This document shows positions 12,231 to 24,659 of a stretch of 64,000 nt of DNA, piece after piece (positions within the stretch are counted from its first letter, which is position 1; each line of letters begins with the position of its first letter). A program made the translations under genes and the position numbers. The notes below the pieces were generated by a model, which saw only the letters and a program-made list of their open reading frames with translations, ran no database searches and was not told where the DNA came from. Source of the DNA: Buxus sempervirens (Eukaryota; Streptophyta; Magnoliopsida; Buxales; Buxaceae); the NCBI GenBank assembly GCA_947561395.2, contig OX387187.1, forward strand, positions 20,627,829-20,691,828, in the 5' to 3' direction.

Positions 12231-14800
12231 GGGGTCGTTAGGTGGGCATTATAGTATCTAGATTCTGGTAATTTAGAATTCCATTCTATAATCCAAAGAA
12301 GGCGTTTGATTGGGGTTTTGAGGCTTGATGATAAAATCTAATGTTATAATCCACCCCATAATCAGAATCTATCTTTGTCGGGATTATGAGAATTAGTGCT
12401 TCAATATCCAAAATCAATGATTCTATGGTTATATATAACATATTATAATAACTAATATTAGAAGCATTACAATATAATATATCTTGTTAAATTATATATT
12501 ATTGATAACATAATATTATATATTGTATAAAACATATATAATATAACATATTATTTTATATGAGATAATGTTATAACATATATTATATTATAATATCCAT
12601 AATATAATATATTATACTAGTTGATTTATGCGTGCTAAGCGTGGGAAGATTTTTTTTTAATACATAATATTTTATTAAATAATGTAAAATATATATTAAT
12701 TTCTTTAAATTTATGAGTAGGACATTTAGACAAGATATATGTGTTAAATAATGGACCAATAATTTTAAAAAATTACTAAAACATAGAAAAAACTAATAAG
12801 AAAAAATTTAATTTTTGAATAAAAAATATTTTTGGTTTAAAAAATTTGACAATAGCCACATATTGTTGGAAAAAATATTGATTTGGCTGATAATTGAGAA
12901 TGAGTATACATATACTTAGTTTAAATAATGGGTCATTTTTTGATAATTATAAATTAATGATACTTTTTTTTATAATTATTCTGATTAAAATAATAATGAG
13001 GGCATTTTTCGAAGACATCTTTTGTAAGCATTAAAATGACACTCATTCTCAATTATTTAAAAGAAGTATCACTACTTTCAAATTACCATTAGGTGATTGA
13101 ATAGAGATTATTTTTTAAGAAAATGATGAAAACCAATTTTTCCCACTTAAAACCAATTTCTCCAAGAAATTTATTTTTTAAGAACAGTAATGGATTATTT
13201 TTTGACAAATTTATCACTTGAGAATCAGGACTTACCTTCTTGCGTTAAAGATAACAATTAAAAGATAATATCAAAGAAAGACAACAATTAATTAGATAAT
13301 ATTGGATTATTTTGGGGTTCTAGGACTTTGAAAAAATAACAATTAATTAGATAATTTAGTTAATGATAACATTGGAGAAAGGTGGCTTATCCACGTAGAG
13401 GTGAGAGAGTAAGATAAATTATTTTAATGTGGGGCCCAAAAGGGCCATTGGAGAAAGAAGGGGATGTCGACGTGGATGAGAGAGGACGGGGTTTGAAGAC
13501 TGCTTTTATATATATATATATGATATTATATATTGTATAATATATTACATTATATAATTTTATCATGTTATATTATAATATGTTAAATATAATATATAAT
13601 ATATTATATATTAATATATTAACTAATGTATTATATACAATATTGTATATATAATATTATGTTATTTACATTTAATGTAAATCTTACATAACATGATATT
13701 ATGTATGTATATATATATATATATATATGACATGATACATATATATTATATATGATATACATATTATATAATAAATATATATATAGTTTTAATATATTTT
13801 ATAATAATATAGATATTATTTTTAATTTATTTAATATAAATAAGATATTAATTTTTCATTATATATTATATTATTTTTATTTGCAGTTTTTAATATAGAA
13901 ACTCCAAATTTAATCTCAATAGTCAATGTCAACCAAACGATATTCTAGATTCCAATTTCATCTAAACTGGTTTTAAGTGATATTTTTTCAAAATAATTAG
14001 ATTCAGTCACCAAATTCTTTGAAATTGATAATTCGTGATACTTTTTAAAAATAATTGAGAATCAATGTGATTTTATTGTTCGAGGAGTATTTCTTCAGAA
14101 AACACCCTCAAAAGACTTGCAAACCTCACTTGCAACAAAATGAGTGAAAATAAATAAATATATAGTTTGAATATATTTTATAATAATATAGATATTATTT
14201 TTAATTTATTTAATATAAATAAGATATTAATTTTTCAATATATATTATATTATTTTTATTTGTAATTTTTTATATAGAAACTCCAAATTTAATCTCAATA
14301 ATCAATGTCAACCAAACGATGTTTTGGATTCCAATTTCATCTAAACTGGTTTTAAGCGATAATTTTTTCAAAATAATTCAAATTCAGTCCCCAAATTCTT
14401 GGTAATTGATAATTCGTGATACTTTTTAAAAATAATTGAGAATCAATGTGATTTTACTGTTCATGGAGTATTTCTTCAGAAAATGCCTCAAAAGACTTGC
14501 AAACCTCACTTGCAACAAAATGAGTGAAATGTTTTCAAAGTCTTTTGAGGGTATTTTTGGAAGAAACTACTTGTGAATATCGAAATGACACTGATTCTCC
14601 ATTATTTTAAAAAGTATCACTAGTCCACAATCACTAAGAATTGTATGACTGAATCTGAATTATTTTGAAAAAGTATCACTTAAAACTAATTTCCCCTAAT
14701 TATTTTGAATTATTTTATAGTATGATTCTAGATTTTAATAATCAGCGATTATAATCTGTAATAAACAATCCATAATACCCACCAAACTCCTTTGGAGTTT
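12231..14800. mobile_element. AT-rich composite MITE-like region
   Basis: The left end (ggggtcgttaggtgggcatt) and the right end read inward (aaggagtttggtgggtatta) form an imperfect terminal inverted repeat. ACGTA occurs just outside both (12226-12230 and 14801-14805), a possible TSD. The interior is extremely AT-rich, with long 'ataatata' palindromic stretches at 12430-12620 and 13505-13800. A word set 'tgacactcattctcaattatttaaaa..gtatcac' occurs near 13035 and, in both orientations, at about 14040-14090, 14420-14460 and 14585-14625. This suggests several hairpin MITEs nested or duplicated. No ORF is present. Confidence 0.5.
13771..14530. repeat. 379-bp tandem duplication
   Basis: Two adjacent copies, about 13771-14148 and 14150-14530, align nearly colinearly: 'tatagttt.aatatatttta', 'gaaactccaaatttaatctcaat', 'gtcaaccaaacgat', 'ttcatctaaactggttttaag', 'caaaagacttgcaaacctc'. 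Equivalent bases are 379 apart. The distal half of each copy is also inverted-repeated by 14540-14740, giving strong hairpin potential. Confidence 0.85.
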
Positions 14801-15017
14801 ACGTAACATCATGTTACCAATATGACATCCTTTGCACTTTTGAGATGTTGGCACAATTAGAGTGTTTTCAAAAGAAAAACCTTTGTTGAAAACACTTGGT
14901 TATATCAAGAAAAATACTCATTAACTATTAGATTCTCTACATGGTAGCAACCCTATGAAAGTACAGAGAGAAATTCTATAGAATGCAAAGACGAGTGTAG
15001 GAGAAAATCCCATAAGG

Positions 15018-15346
15018 TGTCTAGACCACCCCAGACCCATACCCAGCAAGATATTATCTGCTCTGGGCCCAATGGGCCCTCACGGATTTGTTCTCAAGGG
15101 TAACACTAGAAAACTTCCCAGTGGTCACCCATCCTAGTACTGCTCTCATTCGAGCACGCTTAACTTCAGGGTTCCAAGGGGATTTAGTCCCGTGTTATAC
15201 CTTAAAAGGCCTCTTGCTTAGTAGGAGATCTTAAGACTACTTATAGCATCCCCGAGCGTTGTGGGATCCCCAACATATGCACATCCATGCCTGGTAGCTC
15301 TCCATGTGAGTTCTACCCCTTCATAGCTACCTGACAAGATGTTACA
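15018..15346 (-). mobile_element. Cassandra-like TRIM solo LTR
   Basis: On the minus strand this 329-bp unit starts TGTAACATC and ends GGTCTAGACA, the TGT...ACA ends of an LTR. Its middle holds a 5S rRNA-like sequence, and the 3' part has the 'cagataatatc' block I associate with Cassandra LTRs. Size and 5S content fit Cassandra terminal-repeat retrotransposons in miniature. No second LTR, PBS or PPT lies beside it, so it is probably a solo LTR. No clear TSD was found (taagg versus gtgtc), although GTGTC also occurs near the other edge. Confidence 0.7.
15098..15210 (-). pseudogene. 5S rRNA-like domain within the LTR
   Basis: The minus strand contains 'ctgaagttaagcgtgctc', 'agtactaggatgggtgacc' and 'ctgggaag', in the order and spacing of plant 5S rRNA, including the internal pol III promoter (A box, IE, C box) region. 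It diverges at both ends and is embedded in a TRIM LTR, so it is not a functional 5S gene of an array. Confidence 0.75.
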
Positions 15347-15549
15347 GTGTCTATCAGGGAGGATATCAAACTCATGTTATGGAAGGGTTGATCATGGTGG
15401 ATAATTAGTTTCCAGAGGAAAGTGGTAATATCATTACTTTCTATCATGACATGAGTTTCCAGAGGAAAGTGGTAATATATCATTACTTTCATCACTCCCC
15501 CCCAACAACAAACTTTTTTTTTCCTTTTGGGGTTAAAAGTTTTCAATAG

Positions 15550-16840
15550 CTTACAATATCATATAACAATTTCCATCTTTCAAGATCACTTCTAATACAT
15601 CTAAAATCATTCTCCAAACAAAATAAACCATTCTTAACAAATCAAATAATCTAAAATCATGCTTTTCATCCAAAGATCAAAGTAAACAAAATTCTATCAA
15701 GAGGAAGAACATATAATTTTTCCATGCTTTAAACCTCAACCAAAACCTTCCAAATCAACCTAAACATGTTTCTAAATCATCACAAATCCGAAGAACACAA
15801 TATCTATCGTCTAAACAATAAACCATGTAAGTTTTCCAAGGTAAAGGGTTACTACTTGCCTTAAGATTGCAAAATCCTTCTTCTTTGTCAATAACCTCAA
15901 AGTATAGCCGATTTTTTGGAATTTTCACACAAATCTAGGGATCTTCAAACACGATCTCCACCATTCAAATTGAAGAAACACCAGCCTAGAATAAAACCTC
16001 CAAATTTGAGGCCGATCCAACAGTTGGATCTCTCTAGATCATCATTCGAAGGTTGTTGGTCGGAATTTTCTACAACTCTTCTTTTTCTCTAAAGTATCTT
16101 ATTCGCTTTCTATTTTTCTCTCTCTATTTTTCCAGCCTTATGCACGAATTTTCTCTCTCCTTTTCTTCTTATGATTGAATTAATGGAAACCCTAAATCTT
16201 CCCTAATGCCTTCCTTTTATAGGCTCACCCAAATACAAGTCCTAATTAGTTAAGGAAACTTCCCAACTAGGATTCCTAATTCTAATGAGAAAACTTTCCT
16301 ATCTTATCTCTCCTTCTAATTATTTGCTCTTAAGAATCCCGTATAAAAGAAACTCCCAATTTAATTAATTTTCGTGCTAATTATTTCCCTTATTTTAAAA
16401 TATTACTAAAGCACCCCAAAACTACTCTTATCCTCAAATTTAAGACCCCTAATTAAGTATTATTACAATTAGGTCATTTACTCATCTTTTAAACTATAAA
16501 TTAAGCTACTTAAATCCAAATATAATCCAACTTAAATCTAATTGATTATTTCCACTCTAATAATTATTTATTTTATTAATTTAATAATTAGCCATTGGGA
16601 AAAGACTAAAATGCCCTTTTTCATTATTATATTATATTTGACCATTAGATCTATTTCTAAATTTCCATATTTAATCTCCTCATTATTTATCTTCATAATA
16701 TAAGTGTGAATTATAATTTCAATCTCCCAAATACTTAGATTAAATATTTATCTCTTGATATTTTGAATTTAGTTATTTTATTTCTTCTAATATTTAGATT
16801 TATAATTATATTATTATTTCCTAAATTTCGGGATTCTACA
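15550..16840 (-). mobile_element. minus-oriented LTR fragment J
   Basis: The plus strand ends in 'cgggattctaca' at 16840, i.e. the minus-strand LTR start TGTAGAATCCCG, followed by the candidate TSD TAAAC (16841-16845). The body resembles the other minus-oriented LTRs here (compare F at 33480-33870), including 'ctactt(a/g)cct' splice-donor-like sites. The left (3') terminus could not be located, so this is partial. The direct repeat 'tttccagaggaaagtggtaat' (15410, 15448) lies just outside it. Confidence 0.5.
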
Positions 16841-17884
16841 TAAACAACTATTTAACATGATTTATGGATCAGATCTATAACTTCCATTTAATTAGCTCAA
16901 AAACTCATAAAACTTGAACTCAATCTTTCATTTTCAAGTCTCATACATTTAATCCGAAAAATACAACATAGATTCGTTTAGAAAGGTGCTACTTACCTCT
17001 ATATAGCTCAAATCAGCTCCTGGAATCTATAATTTATAGATCTCCTTTCCGGTGATCGAATCGCGCCCACTAATAACAGAAAAACTAGAAAACTTTAAGA
17101 TTCTTCTCAGATCAGATTTGATATGATCGCAGCTATGAGAATTCTTTGAAATGCATCTCAAATCAGAAACTATGCTTTTCCTTACCTGAATTCCACTAGA
17201 TCTGAACAAATTCTTCAAAGTTTCATGGAATCGTCTAATCTCATCATTCTAGATCAAACAATTCTTCAATTCTCCTTCAGGTCTAGTCGACAATTTCTGA
17301 GATCTCCTCCTCTCTCGGGTCTCCTCAATATCCTCTTCTCCAGATATTTTTCCAAGCTCTGATCTCCAGCTCCTCTCTAGAGAATTCCAGATTCATTCAA
17401 ACAAACAAACTTAACTACCTTTCACTATTTATAGCCTAGGTTCTTGCCGCCCAATCACCTTTAAAATTTCTTATGATTTTCTATTTGCTCCTCCACATAA
17501 CACCCTACAATATCAAAACTTCTTAAGCTATAATTAAATGCTTAATTAATAACAGATGAAATATCATATTAAATCAATAGGCTTACCTTAAGTAGTTCCA
17601 ACACCTCCAACTAAATTGATCACAAACTTCTATATGTTAATCTTAAATTCCTCCTACATAACCAATATTAAATCATTAAATAACTCATGATATTTTATAC
17701 ATAATTATATAAATTATTTTTAAACAATAATCCCTTATCTTATTTAAATAAATTCCTTTCAATTCATCTCTGAATTTTCCCCAAAATACCATTATTCTTC
17801 CTTTCTTGAAATTTTCCACCAATAAAATATTTAGCACTATAAAATCAAATTTTGAATTATTAATTAAAATTTTGGGATTTTACA
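16841..17884 (-). mobile_element. minus-oriented LTR fragment I
   Basis: It ends on the plus strand with 'ttgggattttaca' at 17884 (minus-strand LTR start TGTAAAATCCC), the same terminus as LTRs F (57515) and H (58163). The inner part at about 16990-17440 is homologous to 29200-29470, part of H. LTR J appears inserted into or next to it. No ORF is supported. Confidence 0.6.
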
Positions 17885-19148
17885 AGTTAAGTGCTTGATC
17901 GAACTGAGATTTCAGTTAAGCACAGAAAACCACAATTTTGCTTTTTTGGACAGGGTTGAGTTCCACTGATCTTTGGGATGACCAGGTTTATTGTAGGCCA
18001 CCCAGTGGCCTACAAAGGTGGTGTTAAGCCTCATTAAGTTACTTTTGTTAATTTTAAACCAAAGAAAAAGGAGAGATGGGGCTAGGGGTCTTCTCCTCCA
18101 CTTAGGGATGAAATCCTTGTAATTAAATCCCCACTTACTGTGTTGATGACAATCTCTCCCTCTCTATAGTAGGAGAAAGGAAAAGTGGCCTGGTGGCCCA
18201 TTGTCCAAGTCTAAACGGCCAAACCATGGTTCATACCCAAACAACATTTAGTAAAATGTGAAGATACTAAATAAAAGAACCCATATCATGCAATAAACAA
18301 GTAACAAATACGTGCTTGCAAAGTGTTCATATATACGAAAACACTCAAGGTGAAAGAATTAAACATGCTTTCAAATTATAGCAGTGTGAATGTGCACCAT
18401 ACTTGAGTTGTGTACAGAAATTACATACAATTGATCTAAACACGGGGAGTGAGAATAACCTAAACATGCTTGCTAGAAATATTTCATGCATGCATAATAT
18501 ACTTTATATGTTCAACAAAGAGCATGTGAGTCAATCCATATGGGTTGCAAATAGTAGTGTGTGTGGATCATGCTTTAAGGGTGCATGCAAAGTCATAAAC
18601 ACACACAATCATTCTAGCACACCAAACGATAATAAAGTATATTAGAACTTGTCTAAGAAAGCAAATAAAGAAAGGAGATTGGGGCTTTAAAGGGGTACAT
18701 TACGTCTGGAATGAGGGAGAAGAAGAACAAGCTCTTCTTTTACTTAAAAAGAGGCTAAAATGGATTAAAATGAGACTCTAAATGACACTATTATGCTCTC
18801 TCATCCTCTCTTGCACCATCACTTCCGTGAGACATCTTACCATGGGTGCTCCTTGAGGAACCCAAGTACCAAACTCAAAGAAGGAGAAGAAGAGAGGTAC
18901 AACTAAAGTAATCAACAAACTAAGCATGATATTCAAAACTTGCTTGCATTGACATTAATTTAATTTATATTGCATAAATCATGAAAAGAAAGCTTACCTT
19001 ATGAAGAAAGAATTCCTTAGATGAGTCTAGAGGTCCTTTGAAGACTTGGCAGTGGCTACAGTTCCCCAAGTGGTTCTCCAAGGTGTTCATGGAGCTTTAA
19101 TGGTGGTTAAAGTGCGCTTGAGGGTGATTATAGAAGGTTTAGAAGGCT

Positions 19149-19187
<39 letters not shown>

Positions 19188-20043
19188 AGGAGCTCTGGTT
19201 CATGGGAGAGAGAGTTGTGGAGAGGAAAAGGTTTGAACCTCCTAAAATGAGCTGAAAATAAGCTTTTATACCCAAACAAAATGTAACTGAAATCTCAGTT
19301 CGTTTACCTTATTTTACATGTATAATCGAAATTATATTTCGGTTATACATAAGTTTCTTCATAACCGAAATACAATTCCGGTTACCTTAATGTTAAATCA
19401 GCCAAATCTTGTCAGAGATTGCCCATGAAAGTCTGACACAAAAATCTGCACAAAATATCTAAGAACCGAAATTAAATTCCAGTTATACATAAAACAGATT
19501 ATAACTGAAATTCACACCGAAATTGAATTTTGGTTATAATCAGATCTTTGCAAATTTGAGATTTCTCTCTCCTATTTGGCTTAGATCATGTTTGATTTTG
19601 TCATGATTTTTAATAATGAATGAAATCCAAATTTTGATTTAATTAATTAATTAATTAATTAAAGTAAGATATTTTAGGAAATAACATTATTTTAATCCAA
19701 GATATTTTCTTTTATATTTTGTCTTACTCCTATTTCATTCTTTTCCATTTTAATTTGCAACTTGGCCAATGTGGCTTGCACACTTACTAGGTGGACAAAA
19801 TTTCTGCGTTTATTTACAGTTTTATCCTTAGGGTTGTTCTGTTCATATCTTCTTCATTCGGACTCTGATCCTAGCAAACTCAGTTGCGTTGCAACCGTGT
19901 CAGGATTTCCTACCCATTGGGATAGGGTATGTCAGTCAATTCAAGCTTGATTAGAAAGTCAAATTCTTCTCCTTAGGGTTTGACCTGTCTTTTAGGGTTT
20001 TCATTTCTGGCTTTTAGAGGGGGTGCAAAAATGAGGTGCTTAC
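17885..20043 (-). mobile_element. degraded Tat-type LTR-like region K
   Basis: Read on the minus strand it begins TGTAAGCACC at 20043 and shows the same module order as the Tat-type LTRs E and the 33880-57039 element: dyad-symmetric repeats (AACCGAAAT..ATTTCGGTTA types, 19240-19545), then TATAAAAG (19270-19262), then a donor-like AAGGTAAGC near 19000. A second AACTGA..TCAGTT dyad lies at 17898-17913. The far end and TSD are not resolved. Lines 18000-19000 have no recognisable gene. Confidence 0.35.
19150..19182. repeat. (GA)n microsatellite
   Basis: Sixteen or so GA units within region K, in what would be its transcribed leader. Confidence 0.9.
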
Positions 20044-20170
20044 ACCGGCCACCTATCACCTATTAGGAAGTTGAAATCTGAATATGCGTAGCTTGGTGTA
20101 CCGAGGTCGTTATTTCAGAAAGCGAAAGTGAAAACATTCACCCTAGATCTTTAACTAACGATGTACTGAT
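20044..20170 (+). repeat. segment homologous to the Tat element 5' leader
   Basis: The plus strand shares 'cctattaggaagttgaa', 'tagcttgg.g.accgagg' and 'gaaagcgaaagtgaaaaca' with the reverse complement of 53760-53890, the untranslated leader of the large Tat-like element. It directly abuts the K terminus without the PBS found in that element, so it is a rearranged relic. Confidence 0.6.
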
Positions 20171-20541
20171 ATTGTGGATCTTATGATTCTGATCATGCAC
20201 TCGGCTGGAGATGTAGGTAGTCTTCAAGCAAAAACCAAAACTCAATGCATGAAGGTGGAGTTTTATGTTTTGGACAAAAGAACATTAAAAATTTGCTTTC
20301 AAGGTGGGGGGTTTTGACCTTTTTACCCCCTCAACATCTATATAATAGCTATATTAGGGGGTATACTTGTAATTTACTTTAAATGACCATTTCTACCCTT
20401 CCAACAACCAAATAACAATCATATTTGAGGATAGAGGCGGTAAAAAGCCACTTTTGGTTTTCTATAAAAAGATCCAACTCTTCCCACTCTAAACCACACC
20501 AATCTTATCTCTTCATAGAGTCTTGTTCAGAGATTTTGCCA

Positions 20542-20830
20542 ATGGCGGCAGAGTATTCACATGGGCACGTCCCTGAGCCTCCCGATTGTTGGCAAATCTT
20601 TGAACAAGACTCTTACAAAGTTATCATTTTTTTCTTTCTTCATTTTCTTTTTATCCTACTAATCAGGTTTTATTTCAAAATAGGTCTTCGCATCTAAATA
20701 GAGTTTGACTCTTCTGCCTCTTCATGTTTAAACAGGAGTTGCAAAGGCGTTACTTGCGCGAATGCTGCAAGAGAAAAGTAAAAAAGGTTTTCCAGAACAT
20801 GGATGCTACGCAAAAGGACTTTTTTTCAGT
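20542..20830 (+). CDS. possible two-exon gene fragment, unknown
   Basis: A TATAAAA box (20463) and a short CT-rich leader precede ATG at 20542 in good context (gccaATGgcg). Exon 1 (20542-20619, 26 codons, M-A-A-E-Y-S-H-G-H-V-P-E-P-P-D-C-W-Q) ends at a GT. A T-rich intron ends in 'tttaaacag' at 20735. Exon 2 continues in phase with a Lys/Arg-rich stretch (E-L-Q-R-R-Y-L-R-E-C-C-K-R-K) and runs into low-complexity sequence near 20820. I do not recognise the family. It may be a truncated host gene or a chance structure next to repeats. Confidence 0.3.
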
Positions 20831-20849
20831 TTTTATTTTTATTTATTAG

Positions 20850-21350
20850 GTGTGGCCAACGGGCGGCCCATTAGCCCACGGGCGATGGCCCACCCTTAGC
20901 CATGCCGTGCCAGGTGTATTGGAAAATTGGCCAGGCATGGCACGACCTGTTTCCTAGGCGGGCCGTGCCATGCCTGGCCCAGTAGGCACTGGCTAACCAT
21001 GCCCATGCCATCCGAGCTATCCTGATAAGCAACCCTACGATTTTTCCATGATCACAAAATTAGAAAAAAAAAAGGAAAAAAAGAGAGTTGACCACAACAA
21101 TTAATGTTTCAAAAAAAATGAAAAAGAAAAGAAAGGTGGATAATTTCATACGTTACAAATTTTGAAATAAAAATAAAAATAAAAAAGAAAGAGAAAGCAG
21201 ACAATTCCATATGTCCACAAAATTGAAATTATCAACTTTCAAAAAATAAAAAAGAAGAAAAAGAAAGAAAAGGAAAAGAGGTTTCACAAAATTAAACGTC
21301 ATGCAAAGAGGGTTGAGGCTTGTTCATTAAAAAAAGAAAAAAAATTAAAT
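20850..21350. repeat. GC-rich palindromic block and purine-rich tract
   Basis: 20850-21010 is rich in 'ggcccat', 'gccatgcc', 'ggcatggc' and 'ggccaggc' words forming several short inverted repeats, resembling the interior of hAT-type MITEs, but no termini or TSD were found. 21060-21350 is an A/G-rich tract. Neither contains a gene. Confidence 0.35.
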
Positions 21351-22502
21351 AAATGAGCCTCTAGGGGGCATTTTTAGGCATCAAAATTGTGCAAGTCCCA
21401 ACCCAAGTTTGTAAATGGGCTTGTAAAAGAACAGCTTATTAAACCCAATTGTGAGCATGTATTCCACAAGATAAATATGGGATATTTTAATTTAAAATCT
21501 TCTTATCTATAGAGATATGCAGTCTCTACCCCAGCAATTGAGTCCTCTCTAGGAATAGCTGAAAACAAAATAAAACCGGAATGAGATAAAATATCTAAGC
21601 AAGTAGCACATGCATGATAAATTTTTTTTTATCACAGTTCTAAATCATGCAACGATAAATGATCATAATAATATTGACATCAAATCACGTGGAATCTAAT
21701 AAAACCATATGAACATAAATAAGTGTCGATAAATCAACCGTATCAAGCAAATAGTTATATCCCAATCAAATCAAGTATCAACATAGGCCAATGTCATGTA
21801 GTTCACTTTAATTGAGTACTAAACATGCCGGAGCCAAATCCACATCCCCATGTATATAATCTGGCCTACTCAGGGTTTTAGATACTGAAATGACGGCCTA
21901 CTCAGGGTTTCGTCATCTAATGCTGGTTTACTCCGGGTTTTGGCATTGACAACACCGGCCTACTCAGGGTTTTGGTGCTGCTTTACACCAATTGTGGCAA
22001 CACTCATGGCTATGCAATTACATCAATAAAGTTAATACATTACATCACTAAGCTTAAGTAATGTATCCAAGACAAGCTAGACCAAATAGATAAAAAAACC
22101 AAAGCCATCAAGTAAACCAATGTGCTCAAGTATATAAACATGGGTCCATCATGACCAATTCCACTCCATCATGGAGGATCTCAAGTACATGCCCTCAAGG
22201 CGAGTTCCAATAGCAAAATAGATATTTGTTCCAATCCAATCATGTGATAAAACAAATAATTCAAATCTGTCCAAAACACCAAATTAGGCTAAATCTGTCC
22301 AAATCAATGGAAAACCATTTTTATGCAATTCCAGAAGTTAAAACATGTTTATAATCAACTAATACAAGTGTAGGAATTGTCCAATTCAATTAAAATCAAA
22401 AGAAAGAACACAAACTCCCTAAATTCCCAAATCAAGACCAATTTTAGTAGAACATACCTAAAATCCACAATTAATTCGATAAATTCAATCGGCCACTGGA
22501 AA

Positions 22503-24163
22503 TGTGAGACATGGAAAATCACCTAAATGACTTCCTCATCATCACACGGGATTAATAAAATGAAGGAGTCGCCACCATTCCTTTTTAGGTGTGAATGGAC
22601 ATCAAAATAAATCAAATCAATAAAAAATAGATAAATCAGAGTTAAAAGTAACTCTATTTTAAAACTAAATCCAGAGATGGGTAAGGAGATTAGGTTATGA
22701 ATAGAGGAAGGTGTTAGACACCCCTATTCATCCACACAAGGTGGTTGCCAAGTGTTGTTCACGCTTTGAAAGAGGCTTGCTAACAAAAACCAAATCAAAA
22801 GTAAATAAAAAGAGTAAAAAGATGTATGGCTTTTTCTATATGAATGGCCCAATTAATTTTGGACCCTTCATATGAATATGCCATCTCTAGGGTTTCATGA
22901 TTGAGTAAAAATCAATATAAACATCAAAGAAAATAGATCTAAAGTAAAACTTGGAAAATTAGCTCTAGGTTAAATCATTGAAGTATTTTAAATCAACATA
23001 ACTCAAGTTGAAATCTTTTGACAAAAACATTGAAGAATAAACCTGAACTATTTAGGGTATAGATCTGGTCCAGATCTCTCATTAGTTGAGAGATAGAAAT
23101 CAAATCTACCCATGTTGATAGAAAAACCTCAAAAAGGGAGTGTTTAGACCATAAGATCCTCTCTCAAAGATTAAAACTATTTTAAAATCATTCCATGAAA
23201 CCATAAAGGTTAATTTAAGGCTTCTAATCTCAGATCTACCATATTGATTATGGTAGATCCAGAATCCTAGCCTATAATAACCAAAAGAAAGAAATAAGTG
23301 AGGTGGGTGTAATTGTGTGAAAAAAATTAAAATTTCTAGGAGAAAAAGAGGACCTGATGCTATGAACAGCATAGATCCATGGAATTCCTCCAGATTCAGA
23401 ATAAAAATCATAACACAACATAAACAGAATATTAAAAGACATAAGACCATCACATAATAGGGTTCTAACCTAGGGATTCATTCCTGTTCTCCTTTCCCCT
23501 AGCTCTCTCTTCACGTTTTACGGCTAGAGAGAATGCTTGAGGTACTTAGAGGTAGGTCTGGGGTTACAAACACAGAACATGCCTTATTCTACAGAAAGGG
23601 AGAAGATCAGACTAACCCTAGAATTTAAAAACAGAAAAGGAGAGGGGAGAGAGAGGCTTACCTGGGTTTGAGAAAGTAGAGAGGTAGGGGTTCCCTTCTT
23701 CTCTTGGAGCCCTTCTAGCTTCAATTCTTAGCCCTTTGCTTGAGGAGAGGTGCTCTATTTATAGGCAAACCCAAGGGCATGGGAGGTCACAAGGGTATGC
23801 CAAATTAGGGTTCTAGAATCTTCCAACTCAGTTTTAAAACATGAGTTGGGAGTAAATCTGAAAGCCATGGAGGGTAAAAAGGGAAGATCACATCTCCTAG
23901 AGAGAGGTAGGAGTGGTAAATAAGGCTCAGAAATTGAGTATTTGCAAATTCGCACAAATTGCACATGACTGCATATATATTGCGGTTTTGCTTAAACCGC
24001 ATATAATATGTGGTCACGTAAAAAATGCGGTCAAAACCAATCCGCAAACTTAATGCGGGCAGCATATGTTTGACCAGTTTTCCAACTTTTTTGCATGTTT
24101 CAAATCTCAATTAAATATTCTCCTTTATTTTCTCATCTTGTAGTGCAATTTGGGGTGTCTACA
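22503..24163 (-). mobile_element. solo LTR E, Tat family
   Basis: A 1661-bp LTR with ends TGTGAGACATGG and GGTGTCTACA on the plus strand, flanked by a perfect 5-bp TSD GGAAA (22498-22502 and 24164-24168). Ends and many internal blocks ('gagtcgccaccattc', 'agatgggtaagg.gattag', 'gtgttag.caccc', 'ccttcacgttttacggctag') match the LTRs of the 33880-57039 element, so it is an older relative in the same orientation. It has TATTTATAG (minus TATA) near 23755, a donor-like site near 23660, and its own dyad cluster (GCGGTTT..AAACCGC) at 23935-24065 where the large element has GTATCCGG palindromes. Confidence 0.92.
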
Positions 24164-24659
24164 GGAAATCACTTTTAGAGACTAAAATACCTTTTGTACA
24201 TAAGCTGGATTTACCTAGAAATCAATCTAATGATGTAAACCATCTCAATTTCCAAAATCAACAAGTTTAGAGTTGGGCGCTCGACAGGACCGCTCGAGCG
24301 GTCTGGTTGAGCGTCTCTTTTTATTGTAAAATTTTCCAGATTTGAAACTAACAATATGTGAGCTTGAGAGATCGCTTGAGCGATCTTTGTGCACCTAGAG
24401 GAAAAAAAAACAAACAAATGAGTGCTAGACCCTGCGCTTGAGCGCCGAGTCTAGCGATCCTAAAGAATTCCCAGCTCGCTAATTTTTCATGTTTTGTAAT
24501 TTTGATTTCAACCCTTATGTCCAGATTTTTATTGTTCTAAACACATCAAACATATTTTCGAACATCTCTAAAACACAAATCTAAGCTTCCCTATTTAATT
24601 AGAAAGATTCATCATATAATTTTCCAGAAATTCATACATACAAGCGTTTACACCTGTTT

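Noticed and set aside
15313-15546. 77-codon minus-strand ORF
   Set aside because: Crosses a duplicated 'tttccagaggaaagtggtaat' repeat and the LTR edge; no homology recognised.
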